DNA of 42,106 nt from a virus: positions 1-42,106 of the IMG/VR virus record IMGVR_UViG_3300032770_000046, one strand, 5' to 3'. A program made the position numbers and the translations under genes. Below, piece by piece: positions 23,721 to 31,448 of the stretch (within the stretch, counting starts at the first letter, position 1; each line of letters opens with the position of its first letter). Under the pieces are notes generated by a model, which saw only the letters and a list, made by a program, of their open reading frames with translations, was not told the origin of the DNA and did no database searches.

Positions 23721-24752
23721 CTATATCACATTGAACTGGAAGCCAGTTGACGCCACCGTGGACACCGTGCCCACCCGAACCGTCGTGCGGGGCTTCGCGC
23801 ACACCAGCTCGAACAGGGAGACGATGCCGCCGATGAAGCCGATCTGGTACACCGGGAGCAGCGACTCAAATCCGGTGAAGGCGAAGTTCGCCATGGCGTG
23901 GAAATACAACTGCATGTAGTTGGAATTCCACACGTACATCATCCCCTCGGGACAGTACGGATCGCAGTAGATCGGCACACCTGCGATGTCCAAAGCGCGG
24001 AACAGCGAGCGGGGCCGGTCGGCGTCCGAGTCGAACCCGCTGCCCGGCATGATCTGGTAGGACTCAAGGCCCGCGTAGTCATTGGCGACCAGTTTCTCCC
24101 ACGTCCCCATGCCCAGCACCGCACAGGTCGGCATCTCGGCGCCGTACTTCTGGGCGCCCATGAGGTACTGCAGGATGAGTGCGCGCGTCGGCGCCACGGC
24201 GCCCGCGTTGTAGACCTTGGCCTGCCAGAACGTGGAGGCCGAGCGGTTGATGTTGCCGTAGGAGGCAGCATTGGTGCCGTCATCGATCGCGCCGTTGAAG
24301 CCGATCAGCTGCTGGGTGTTGGTGACGTTGGTGTAGAGCGCGTTGCTGATGACGTCCACCGTGGAGTTGGTCGCGTCGTTGAACACGACCTCGATGCGCG
24401 GCACGATGGCGTGGTCGGCCTGAATCGCCGCCTCGAACCCGTAGAACGGGATTGGGGTCACGAGGGACTTCAGGTTGAACTCCGCGGGCTGCACGCCCTG
24501 GATGCTCGCCGGCTGGCTGAAAGAGCCATCGAACCCGGTCCACTGCGGCACCGTCATCGCCTGGCCCTGCACCGGCACGGTCACCGATGAGATACCGCCC
24601 GAGGCGGTCTTGGCGTGCTGCATCAGCGCGGCGATGGTCGGCGAGGCCTGAAAAATCTGCACGTAGACCGTGGGGAGGAACGCGCGCCGAGTGATAGCCT
24701 GGTATTCGGTGAATGCGGCCCCTGTGGGCATTACGCCTGAACTGAACGGCAT
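23721..24752 (-). CDS. Major capsid protein (HK97-fold type)
   Basis: A 343-residue protein with the position, length and composition of a major head protein: Phe/Asn/Ala/Gly-rich, with segments ATNSTVDVISNALYTN, GAQKYGAEMPTCAVLG and DIAGVPIYCDPYCPEGMMY consistent with the spine helix and A-domain of HK97-fold capsids. Directly follows the scaffold-like gene. GGAG lies 8 nt before the ATG. Call rests on synteny and character. Confidence 0.8.
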   Translation of the reverse strand: MPFSSGVMPTGAAFTEYQAITRRAFLPTVYVQIFQASPTIAALMQHAKTASGGISSVTVPVQGQAMTVPQWTGFDGSFSQPASIQGVQPAEFNLKSLVTPIPFYGFEAAIQADHAIVPRIEVVFNDATNSTVDVISNALYTNVTNTQQLIGFNGAIDDGTNAASYGNINRSASTFWQAKVYNAGAVAPTRALILQYLMGAQKYGAEMPTCAVLGMGTWEKLVANDYAGLESYQIMPGSGFDSDADRPRSLFRALDIAGVPIYCDPYCPEGMMYVWNSNYMQLYFHAMANFAFTGFESLLPVYQIGFIGGIVSLFELVCAKPRTTVRVGTVSTVASTGFQFNVI

Positions 24753-24825
24753 GTCTATTGCTCCAGCAATGCTCTACGCTCGCACGCTTAGCGGTGCGCT
24801 TGCTGGTGGCTCAGTCTCAGGACGG

Positions 24826-25350
24826 TTACTGCACGCGGCCGTTGCCGCGCATCTCGCGAATGACCTTGGCGGCTTCCTGCTCCCGCCACTTCACCGGATC
24901 CGCCCACATCTCCTTGATGTTCGGGGCTTCCAGTGGCTTCAGATCCGAAGGCGTCGGCTCGGCCAGCGCCGCGCGGTTGCGCAGCACCTCGATCGCCATT
25001 GTATAGTTCTCGTCGGTGGGGGCAAGCCCGTGTTTCTCCATCAGGTCAACCACCGGCTTCAACTCAAGGCCCGCATCGGCGACTTTGGCGTGCAGCTTCT
25101 CCAGCTTTCGCTCCGCTTCCAGGCGCTTGACCTCGGCGCGCAGCGCCTTGGTTTCCTCGGCCGTTTCCTCGCGCACCTTGCTCAGGGTGTCCTTCAAGGT
25201 GACCTCGGGGAAACGCAGTTTGGCGTCCCCCTTCATCAAGAGCCGCTGTGCGGCCTCGGCGGTCTCCGGATTCTGCAGCAGCTGCTTGGTCAGGGTCCCC
25301 AGGTTCAGCGCCTGCTTCTGTTCCGGGGTCAGATCCTCGAGGGAGGCCAT
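24826..25350 (-). CDS. Scaffolding protein
   Basis: A 174-residue, charged, helical protein with a central coiled coil (residues about 55-95, TLSKVREETAEETKALRAEV) and a short basic C-terminal helix (EQEAAKVIREMRGNGR). Position directly before the capsid gene and coiled-coil/charged-tail layout are typical of phage scaffolds, whose C-termini bind capsid subunits. No protease motif seen. Confidence 0.7.
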   Translation of the reverse strand: MASLEDLTPEQKQALNLGTLTKQLLQNPETAEAAQRLLMKGDAKLRFPEVTLKDTLSKVREETAEETKALRAEVKRLEAERKLEKLHAKVADAGLELKPVVDLMEKHGLAPTDENYTMAIEVLRNRAALAEPTPSDLKPLEAPNIKEMWADPVKWREQEAAKVIREMRGNGRVQ

Positions 25351-25351
25351 T

Positions 25352-25561
25352 TCACTTCACCGGCACGGCGCGCTGGGTGGACTCGGGCGACTTCACGTCC
25401 ATCGTGGATGACTCAAAGCCGCGGACGGAGCCTGAGTGCAGGCCGCCGATCTCCATGTAGCGGCGCGGGTTCATGATGTTCCCGTTGCGCAGCTCATCGG
25501 TGAGCGGGTCGCGGATCTGAAGCGAGTCGGCGGGCATGAACAATCGGCGCTGGGCGGGCAT
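25352..25561 (-). CDS. Small protein upstream of the scaffold
   Basis: A 69-residue protein with an N-terminal MPAQRRLFMPADSLQIRD and a Ser/Gln/Thr-rich end. ATG at 25561. A 1-nt gap separates it from the scaffold gene. Unknown; it may be a minor head or assembly component. Confidence 0.5.
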   Translation of the reverse strand: MPAQRRLFMPADSLQIRDPLTDELRNGNIMNPRRYMEIGGLHSGSVRGFESSTMDVKSPESTQRAVPVK

Positions 25562-25570
25562 GTCGGTCTC

Positions 25571-25951
25571 CTAAGCGGCCATCGGTGCGGCGCCAGGTGG
25601 CGCCTGCTGCTGTTGCTGCGGCGGTGGGGGCTTGGGAGCCTCCCCCGGTCCTTCAAGGGTTGCGATCATACGCTTCAATTCGGCCAGCGAGAACTCGGCG
25701 GATTCTTCCTCGTGCTGGCCGAATTCTTCAGTGAGCTTGGCGCGGGCGGCAAGGAGTGCCTTGCCCTGCTTGGTCTTGGTGTCGTTGCCGAACTTCTGCA
25801 GCGCCCGGTCGATGAGCTTCATCGCATGAAAGGCATCGAGTTTCGCGGAGGCGAAGTCCCCTTCAGGCGCCTGCGGGGTCAGCATGCCGGTCGCGGCCGG
25901 GGAGTCCCCGGTGGCGGTGGGTTCTTGCGGGACTTTGGCGTCCTTGGGCAT
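25571..25951 (-). CDS. Proline/glutamine-tailed protein, unknown
   Basis: A 126-residue protein. The middle (DAFHAMKLIDRALQKFGNDT, then a KLTEEFGQHEEESAEFSLAE segment) is helical; residues about 105-120 are Pro then Gln runs. No ribosome-binding site precedes ATG 25951, and a candidate promoter would place transcription start only a few bases upstream, so leaderless initiation is possible. A longer TTG start at 25990 would begin in the terminator-promoter region. Function unknown. Confidence 0.5.
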   Translation of the reverse strand: MPKDAKVPQEPTATGDSPAATGMLTPQAPEGDFASAKLDAFHAMKLIDRALQKFGNDTKTKQGKALLAARAKLTEEFGQHEEESAEFSLAELKRMIATLEGPGEAPKPPPPQQQQQAPPGAAPMAA

Positions 25952-25961
25952 GTTGTGCGGA

Positions 25962-25990
25962 CGGTAGCGGAGTATTGCCGCGCTTGTCAA
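25962..25990 (-). promoter_or_regulatory. Candidate promoter for the scaffold-capsid segment
   Basis: A perfect -35 hexamer TTGACA is read on the minus strand at 25990-25985, directly downstream of an intrinsic terminator. At 17-nt spacing the -10 is CTACCG (25967-25962), which is weak. If used, transcription would start within about 5 nt of ATG 25951. Seen: the hexamers. Activity is inference. Confidence 0.4.
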
Positions 25991-26017
25991 ATAAAGACGG
26001 CCCCGAGTGGGGCCGTC
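25988..26017 (-). terminator. Rho-independent terminator after the portal segment
   Basis: On the minus strand, a perfect 9-bp GC-rich stem (26009-26017 pairing with 25996-26004, 4-nt loop) is followed by TTTATTT (25995-25989). This is a textbook intrinsic terminator. It lies between the portal/micro-gene and the scaffold-capsid genes, so it would separate or attenuate transcription of the late region unless antitermination or a new promoter acts. Confidence 0.85.
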
Positions 26018-26048
26018 AGGTGGGTTTCAGGTTGGGCCCTGAGTCGGC

Positions 26049-26084
26049 TTACTTGTGCCGACGACCGCGCTTGCCACGAGCCAT
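26049..26084 (-). CDS. Micro-gene encoding an 11-residue basic peptide
   Basis: Reads MARGKRGRRHK then TAA. An AAGGAGGA at 26098-26091 sits 6 nt from the ATG, one of the best ribosome-binding sites in the window. Six of 11 residues are Lys/Arg. It is downstream of the portal and 30 nt before the terminator, in a 239-nt gap. It could be a tiny nucleic-acid-binding peptide or a leader whose translation affects the terminator hairpin. Unproven as a protein. Confidence 0.45.
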   Translation of the reverse strand: MARGKRGRRHK

Positions 26085-26190
26085 GATGCGTCCTCCTTAT
26101 ATAAGGGTGGTGGCTCTACCTCCGCGCACGGAACCAAAGGGGCCCCGTAAGCGATCAGGCGATCCAACTGGACGCCTCTGAAGATTGAGA

Positions 26191-27933
26191 CTACGCCAGA
26201 CCGTTGCCGTTCGCAACGGGGGGATGCTCGCCATGGGCGCGCTTGGAGGCGATCTGGGCGAGCTTGATCTTCTGTTCTTCCTGGGCTTCCTTGGCCTCGG
26301 CCGGCTCGATCTTCTCGCGCAGCTTCTTCTTCAGCGCCGCGCGCATCGGCACATCGATAAGATCCAGCAGTTCCTCCCGGTCGATGACCTTGTGATCCAG
26401 GAGTGCAAAGGCTTTCTGTTCGTAGTTCTCCGCGAAGATCGGGCTGGACGAGTGCCCATCGACCTTCGCCTCGTAGTCATCGGTGAACTGCGCGGCGTGG
26501 AAGACGGCCCCTTCTTCTGATTCCTCGCGCATCGGCCGCTCATCGTACTTCTTCAATATCTCCACCATCAGGCACGCGCAATCATCCAGCGCGTCCTCGA
26601 TCACGAGCGAACGGTCGCGGATGCGTGCGGAGCCCAAGTTCGACATCGTGGAGGCCTGCGCGTTGGAGCGCACGCCGTGGGCGGACTTGCCCTGGTTGAT
26701 CGCGGTGAGGCCGGAGAGGTCATCGAACATCGCATCCAACTGCTCGATGTCGTGCCACAGATCCGATGGCAGATCCGGCACCACTCTTTTGAAGTCTGCG
26801 GCCGGTGAGTCCACCGTGCCCAAGCCGCCCGGCGTGTCCAGCGCGATGGCGAGCTCATCCCCCGGGGCGTTGGTGCCCGTGATGAGAGATGGCGGGTGCG
26901 CCTGCTTTCGCAGGATATGGATGATGTCGCCCATGCGCTCGTTGCGCAGGTCCTGCAGCGGCACCAGCTTTTCGACCTCGCTGTGCCCCCAGAAATAGTC
27001 GTACGTCGGGTTCATGCACACCTCCACATAGGGCAGGTGATGCGGCAGGAAGATATCGCCGAGCGGGCGGTCCCAGATCGGGATGGTGGGGTTCACGTAG
27101 GTGATGACGCGAAAATCCGCAATCGCATCATCGTAGACATAGAGCTCATGCCCCTGGATCAGATTCTCGCGCGTGGTCGGTCGGTAGAGCGTGGACAGCG
27201 GCATCGAGAACATTCCGGCATTGCCGGTGACGGCATCGCCTTGCACTGCGGTCACGATCAGCCGATCAACAGGCGTCGCATCGGCGAGCACGTCATCCTT
27301 GTGGCCACCCTGCACCTGAGTCATGATCGAATCGACTTCGGCCTCCTTCTTCCCTCCCGAGATCAGGTTGTTGCGCAGCTCGGACTTTGAGATGTGGAAG
27401 GTTTCGCAAAACGCTTCCTGACGCTCAAGGCCATCCTTGTCCTCGCGCAGCACGCCGAAGTTGTGCGGCTCAACAATGAAAGCCTGTATTTTAAGCCCTT
27501 TCTCCAACTCCTTCTTTTCGTTGATGCGCTTGAACACCTTGGGGCGAAACTTCAAGAGCACCTTGCCGTACGGCGCGCTCCAGCGCAGCGCCTGCTTGAA
27601 CTGCTGATCGATCTGCGCATCGTGCCACTCGTGATGCAGCCGGTCCGTCAGCGCTGGTACCTTGTCCTGTTCCTTCTCAGACACCGACGCGCCAATCGCG
27701 ATAGTGAAGCGGGTGGTCTCGGCTGAGAACATGAAGGACTGCACGGTCTCCACGTGCGGGAAGATTTTGTTGAAGCGCGTTTGCTGATTAAGCGCGCGAT
27801 CCTCGCACCCGAACAAGTAGTACGAGCGCATCTGCTTGTAGAACTCGCGCCGCGATTCAGTGGTGCTTGTGCACTTGTTGATCAGTTCGCAGAATAACTG
27901 ATGGCGCTCGGCGGAGTCCTTGGGAATTTGCAC
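26191..27933 (-). CDS. Portal protein
   Basis: A 580-residue protein, next but one after the terminase. Typical portal features: N-terminal charged helices (residues 1-50), the central SEVEKLVPLQDLRNERMGDI region, a long helix region DDLSGLTAINQGKSAHGVRS, and a charged C-terminal helix (AALKKKLREKIEPAEAKEAQ). Portals form the dodecameric DNA gate at one capsid vertex. Length suits podovirus-type portals. Well supported by synteny and overall pattern. Confidence 0.85.
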   Translation of the reverse strand: MQIPKDSAERHQLFCELINKCTSTTESRREFYKQMRSYYLFGCEDRALNQQTRFNKIFPHVETVQSFMFSAETTRFTIAIGASVSEKEQDKVPALTDRLHHEWHDAQIDQQFKQALRWSAPYGKVLLKFRPKVFKRINEKKELEKGLKIQAFIVEPHNFGVLREDKDGLERQEAFCETFHISKSELRNNLISGGKKEAEVDSIMTQVQGGHKDDVLADATPVDRLIVTAVQGDAVTGNAGMFSMPLSTLYRPTTRENLIQGHELYVYDDAIADFRVITYVNPTIPIWDRPLGDIFLPHHLPYVEVCMNPTYDYFWGHSEVEKLVPLQDLRNERMGDIIHILRKQAHPPSLITGTNAPGDELAIALDTPGGLGTVDSPAADFKRVVPDLPSDLWHDIEQLDAMFDDLSGLTAINQGKSAHGVRSNAQASTMSNLGSARIRDRSLVIEDALDDCACLMVEILKKYDERPMREESEEGAVFHAAQFTDDYEAKVDGHSSSPIFAENYEQKAFALLDHKVIDREELLDLIDVPMRAALKKKLREKIEPAEAKEAQEEQKIKLAQIASKRAHGEHPPVANGNGLA

Positions 27934-27954
27934 GTCAAATATCCTGTCGCCGGG

Positions 27955-28446
27955 CTACTTCTTCGGCGCGACGAACCGCGTGGCCTTCTGCAAGTACGAC
28001 TGCGATCCTGAGCGGATGTGTTCGATGGGGATGCGCGTCTCGATGTCACGGTTGCCCACGCGCTGCAAGGGCGGCAGCAGTTTCATCGCCGCGGGGTTGA
28101 TCGATGGTGCTGCCTCACCGCGCCCCACCCATCCCTGCGGCACCAGGTCCGGCTTCCAGTAGGGCCGCCCTGAGTCTGCCGGCAATCGCGCGCCGCCGGA
28201 GGATACAGGCGTGTTCGACATGACAGAGCTTCCCTCCTTGTCGCCGCGCACATCGGTCATGTTGTAGTCTGAAGCCAACTGCCGGCGAATGTTGTCGGTG
28301 GCGCGGGTCACATCGGATTTGAAGCCAGGGGCGGTGCGGAACTCGCGGCGGACCTGAGTGGGGCTGCAGCCATACGGGCAGTGCGGCTCGAAGTCCTCGA
28401 ACTCATGGTCGTGAAACAAACACCGCCATTCTTTCAGCACACCCAC
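27955..28446 (-). CDS. Protein between terminase and portal, putative zinc-binding
   Basis: A 163-residue protein. N-terminus (WRCLFHDHEFEDFEPHCPYG, then Cys27) has a C-x-x-x-H ... H-C-x-x-x-C cluster that could be a small zinc ribbon. The rest is Arg/Pro-rich with a basic helix and an ending QKATRFVAPKK. Always-adjacent genes of this kind in podoviruses have no known function to me. 3 nt from the terminase end. Confidence 0.55.
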   Translation of the reverse strand: MGVLKEWRCLFHDHEFEDFEPHCPYGCSPTQVRREFRTAPGFKSDVTRATDNIRRQLASDYNMTDVRGDKEGSSVMSNTPVSSGGARLPADSGRPYWKPDLVPQGWVGRGEAAPSINPAAMKLLPPLQRVGNRDIETRIPIEHIRSGSQSYLQKATRFVAPKK

Positions 28447-28449
28447 AGG

Positions 28450-30285
28450 TCACCTCCGTTGCTGCGGAATATACGCCCGCACGCCCTGGTTTGGCATCTG
28501 CGGCTTCGGCAGCACCCCGTAGGCTTGCAGGTACGACCTGACCGAGCGCCCAAGCACGGTGTCGGGCGGGGTCTCCCGCTCGATTCTCTGTTCAGGGGGC
28601 ACCCACACGACATTCTGGGCGATGAGCTTCATGCGAAGCTGGTCATTCCACGCTTTCACCGCCAAGGCGGAAGCGATCACCCGGTCATCCTTGGCATCCC
28701 CCTGGGCCGCAATGCTCCCGCCGTCGCGGATGATGGTCTTCATCTCATCAAGCAGATAGCGGCTGTGCGGGGTGAAAATACCGCGCTCGAAGTTGTCCTT
28801 GAGCAGCCCCATGTAGGTTTCTTTGATGCGCTCGGTGGTGAGCGTGTGCTTGCCCATGGGGCGGCCAGAGATCGAGTCCTCGCGCGCGTACAGGAACTCG
28901 GACATGTTCTTGACGACATCGCGCATGGTTTTGGCCTGCCCCGGGATGATCGAGCGGCCGGACATGCGCCGCAGATTGTCGATTTCCTGGATGACCGCGG
29001 TGCCGGAGCCGTTGATCTCGATGTTGTAGAGGCACGGCCGGTAGGCGCCGGCGAGATATACGATGAGCCACGCGAAGGTATACGGGGACAGATCCACCGT
29101 GCAGAACTCGGCGACCTGTTCAAGCCGGTTCGCGTACGCGCGCAGCACCGTGGCGCAGAACCGATCCGCACCATCCGAGGACCCGTAGGCCGGATCAGCG
29201 CCCAGCACGTAATAGGCGCCGGCCTGCGGTTCCTCCCACACCCTCAAGGTCGCCACCCGATCGTTCACATCGATCAGTGTCGTGTCGGTGAACTCCGCTC
29301 CGAACTGCAGCCTAAAGGACTGGTTCTTAGGTTCCCCGAGTACCCGACGATAGGCCTCCGACATCGACTGGCCCGTGAAGTACTTGCTACCGGTGGCCAC
29401 AAACGCTTCATCCGGTAAAGTGGGGTACTCAGCAAACATGGCCATCTCATCGGTCACCTTCTCCGCCCGGATCCAGCGGTACCAGGCCAACTGCTCATCG
29501 TCCAGGTCGAAGTCGTACTCCTTCTTCACCCGCTTCACCCAGTCGCGCTCCTGCTCGGTGGCCCGGCCCTTCAGCCCCCAGTACTGGCGCCACACGCGCG
29601 AGCCGCGCGCCACACGGTAGTTCTCGTTGTGCCACCAGGAGATGAACACGGCGCGGATGGTGACGGCCTGCTTGGCTTCCTCCCACATCTCGTTGAAGGC
29701 GTTGAACCCGTTGGCGGTGGACTCCCAGGCGAAAAATCGCATCGGGTTCTTCTCCGCCATCGCAGCCTTCAGGCTGTGGATCTGCTCCGGGTCCCCCCAG
29801 TAAGCGGTCTCGGTCATGTGCCCGAAGGACACGGCGGACGAGCGCCCGAGTGCCTTGCTGGAGGTCTCCTTCAGCCCGGCCACCTTGTACTGCAGCATCG
29901 ACCCGTTGCCCAGCACCAGCTGGTTCCGGTTGTGCTGCACGATCGGCTGCTGCCACTCCCCGGGCAGGCCCTCGTAGTACATCTCGAGCAGCGCCCGGAA
30001 TTGCTCGCGCGATGGCTCATCGTGGGTGACGATGACCCCCGGGGTGCCGGGGTAGTTGAAGGCGTAGTACATGTCCCAGGCGAGCAGCGCCGTGGACACC
30101 CCGAGCTGCCGGGCCTTCAGGATGACGAACTCGTGCACATCCTCGGCCAGGCCCATCTGGATCTGCTCGAACAGTCGTCGCTGGGTACCAAGGAGGCTGG
30201 GCCCGAGCGCGATTCGTCCGCGCTCCTTGGAGTTGATCTTGAGCGCGCCCAGGAACTGGGCGAAGTGGGTGAAATCGACCGCCAT
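28450..30285 (-). CDS. terL: Terminase large subunit
   Basis: A 611-residue packaging motor. ATPase: Walker A-type KARQLGVST at 57-65; Walker B-like AVSFGHMTETAYW with Glu159; coupling motif ESTANG at 188-193. Nuclease (RNase H-like): GADPAYG with Asp364, NIEINGSG with Glu423, and the Asp533-Asp534 pair in KDDRVIASA. All parts are complete. It cuts concatemeric DNA and drives it into the prohead through the portal. Confidence 0.95.
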   Translation of the reverse strand: MAVDFTHFAQFLGALKINSKERGRIALGPSLLGTQRRLFEQIQMGLAEDVHEFVILKARQLGVSTALLAWDMYYAFNYPGTPGVIVTHDEPSREQFRALLEMYYEGLPGEWQQPIVQHNRNQLVLGNGSMLQYKVAGLKETSSKALGRSSAVSFGHMTETAYWGDPEQIHSLKAAMAEKNPMRFFAWESTANGFNAFNEMWEEAKQAVTIRAVFISWWHNENYRVARGSRVWRQYWGLKGRATEQERDWVKRVKKEYDFDLDDEQLAWYRWIRAEKVTDEMAMFAEYPTLPDEAFVATGSKYFTGQSMSEAYRRVLGEPKNQSFRLQFGAEFTDTTLIDVNDRVATLRVWEEPQAGAYYVLGADPAYGSSDGADRFCATVLRAYANRLEQVAEFCTVDLSPYTFAWLIVYLAGAYRPCLYNIEINGSGTAVIQEIDNLRRMSGRSIIPGQAKTMRDVVKNMSEFLYAREDSISGRPMGKHTLTTERIKETYMGLLKDNFERGIFTPHSRYLLDEMKTIIRDGGSIAAQGDAKDDRVIASALAVKAWNDQLRMKLIAQNVVWVPPEQRIERETPPDTVLGRSVRSYLQAYGVLPKPQMPNQGVRAYIPQQRR

Positions 30286-30288
30286 GAC

Positions 30289-30579
30289 CTACCGGCCCGG
30301 CGGGCGGGCTCCTTGCATGGGACGCTGGGGCTGCTGGCCGGCAGACTGACCCTGCTGCGGCGCCGGCGGCAGTAGCGTGCGCACCGCCTGCACCTTCTTC
30401 AGCTCCGCCTTCAGCTGCTTTTCCTTCGCGTCCAGCTGCGCATGCAACTGGGCCGGGTTCATCTTCCCGCGGCCCTGAGCGCCAGGTCTACCCGGCTGTT
30501 GCGGGCTCCACGGCATCGCCGCTCGCTGCGGCTGTCCCTGTCCCATCCACGGCTGGCGTGGCAACGGTGGCATCGGCAT
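30289..30579 (-). CDS. Pro/Gln-rich small protein before terminase
   Basis: A 96-residue protein: N-terminal Met/Pro/Gln/Arg-rich stretch, a central Lys/Leu/Glu coiled coil (residues about 40-65, NPAQLHAQLDAKEKQLKAEL), and a Pro/Gln/Arg-rich tail. GGAGA lies 6 nt before ATG 30579, supporting a 92-nt overlap with the upstream gene in another frame. Coiled coil beside TerL makes it a small-terminase candidate, but no HTH is seen. Confidence 0.5.
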   Translation of the reverse strand: MPMPPLPRQPWMGQGQPQRAAMPWSPQQPGRPGAQGRGKMNPAQLHAQLDAKEKQLKAELKKVQAVRTLLPPAPQQGQSAGQQPQRPMQGARPPGR

Positions 30580-30781
30580 TGCTGTCTCCGGGTAGGGCGG
30601 CGCGCGCCAGGCTCATCAGGTGGTTGCCGAAGGCGGCCGCCTCGGCTGGGTCGAGCACTAGCTCCTTGCCGAGCATTCGCACCCGCACCTTGGTCAAATT
30701 CGTCCCCGCCTCGTGCAGGCAGGCCTTCAGGTGGTGAGACACGCTGGCCTGGGTCGCGTCGAACTCATGCAGGCTCGTCAT
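30488..30781 (-). CDS. Small protein before terminase, possible small-terminase role
   Basis: A 97-residue protein with an N-terminal helical region (ATQASVSHHLKACLHEAGTN) and a strand-helix part (RVRMLGKELVLDPAEAAAFG), then an Ala/Thr/Gly-rich tail. GAGG is 5 nt from the ATG, which overlaps the upstream stop (ATGA). Position immediately upstream of the terminase region suggests packaging. The tail is read together with the overlapping gene. Confidence 0.5.
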   Translation of the reverse strand: MTSLHEFDATQASVSHHLKACLHEAGTNLTKVRVRMLGKELVLDPAEAAAFGNHLMSLARAALPGDSNADATVATPAVDGTGTAAASGDAVEPATAG

Positions 30782-30894
30782 GTGTGCCTCGCGTGGTAGC
30801 CGTCTTTGCTCTTGTGGAACCGCGCCGCGCGCTTTCGCTGCGCCTTGCCGATCCCCCGGCCCGTGTCGCGCTTGGATCTTCGACCTCGTGACAT
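30778..30894 (-). CDS. 38-residue highly basic protein
   Basis: Starts MSRGRRSKRDTGRGIGKAQR; 14 Lys/Arg and 3 His among 38 residues. AGGAGGG lies just upstream of the ATG, and the TGA overlaps the next ATG (ATGA), so it looks real. Its charge and place in the packaging operon suggest DNA binding. No fold recognised. Similar in style to the 11-residue peptide at 26049. Confidence 0.55.
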   Translation of the reverse strand: MSRGRRSKRDTGRGIGKAQRKRAARFHKSKDGYHARHT

Positions 30895-30920
30895 ACGCCC
30901 TCCTACATCGTGCGACCCTA

Positions 30921-31367
30921 TCACGACACGGTGGGGGTTGCCACAGCCTTGCTCGCCGCGGCCGGCCCCAGGCTCACCGTCAGCTTCACGATCGTTCCGG
31001 ACTGCACGCTTGACCCCGCCGTCACCGACTGCGCCGTGACCGTTCCCTCCTTGCTCGAGCTCACCACCCAGGTCAGCCGGTCAACCGAGAGTGACACCGC
31101 CTGCAGCGCAGAGTAAGCATTCTGTACGAACAGCCCCACGCAGTTCGGGCACGTCACGTTCCCAATCGCCGTCGCAGGTCCCGCCGAAACCTGAAAACTC
31201 ACCAGCGCCTGCTGCGTCCCCGGCACCACCTGCGTCCCGGCCGCCGGGCTCTGACTCCCCGGGATGATCGACCCCGCCGCCACCGTGTTCGAGGGCGTGT
31301 ACAGCACCACCGGCACCAATCCTGCCTGGATGATCGCCTGCGTCGCCTGCGCCACCGTGAGCGTCAC
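30921..31367 (-). CDS. PASTA-domain-like protein
   Basis: A 148-residue protein with two PASTA-like units: about 1-63 (MTLTVAQATQAIIQAGLVPV, ending VSFQVSAG) and about 69-136 (CPNCVGLFVQNAYSALQAVS, ending LTVSLG), each with the helix, the G-x-V-x-x-Q-x-x-AG turn and the closing strand. PASTA domains of bacterial kinases and penicillin-binding proteins bind cell-wall material. No signal peptide here. GTG start overlaps the stop of a 27-residue membrane peptide. Virion or cell-wall contact is possible. Confidence 0.65.
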   Translation of the reverse strand: MTLTVAQATQAIIQAGLVPVVLYTPSNTVAAGSIIPGSQSPAAGTQVVPGTQQALVSFQVSAGPATAIGNVTCPNCVGLFVQNAYSALQAVSLSVDRLTWVVSSSKEGTVTAQSVTAGSSVQSGTIVKLTVSLGPAAASKAVATPTVS

Positions 31368-31447
31368 GGGTCCGTCCCGTACAGCATGTCATCGACCCAC
31401 ACCCACACCGCCAGCACCACCAAAATCACGCCCAGTACGGTCGCCAT
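31364..31447 (-). CDS. 27-residue membrane micro-protein coupled to the PASTA gene
   Basis: ATG lies 1 nt after the HNH stop; TGA overlaps the PASTA GTG (GTGA). Nearly the whole peptide is a hydrophobic span (MATVLGVILVVLAVWVWV) with an acidic tail. Because PASTA domains usually sit behind one membrane span, this could be its separated anchor, translated by coupling. No frameshift-prone sequence is obvious at the junction. Confidence 0.5.
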   Translation of the reverse strand: MATVLGVILVVLAVWVWVDDMLYGTDP

Positions 31448-31448
31448 C

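Noticed and set aside
24753-24825. Terminator between scaffold and capsid genes
   Set aside because: A CGCAC/GTGCG stem is visible, but it is short (5 bp) with no T-run; a terminator here would also be unexpected.
25571-25990. TTG start at 25990 for the Pro/Gln-tailed protein
   Set aside because: The TTG is part of TTGACA next to the terminator and has no ribosome site; the ATG at 25951 is preferred, though it also lacks one.
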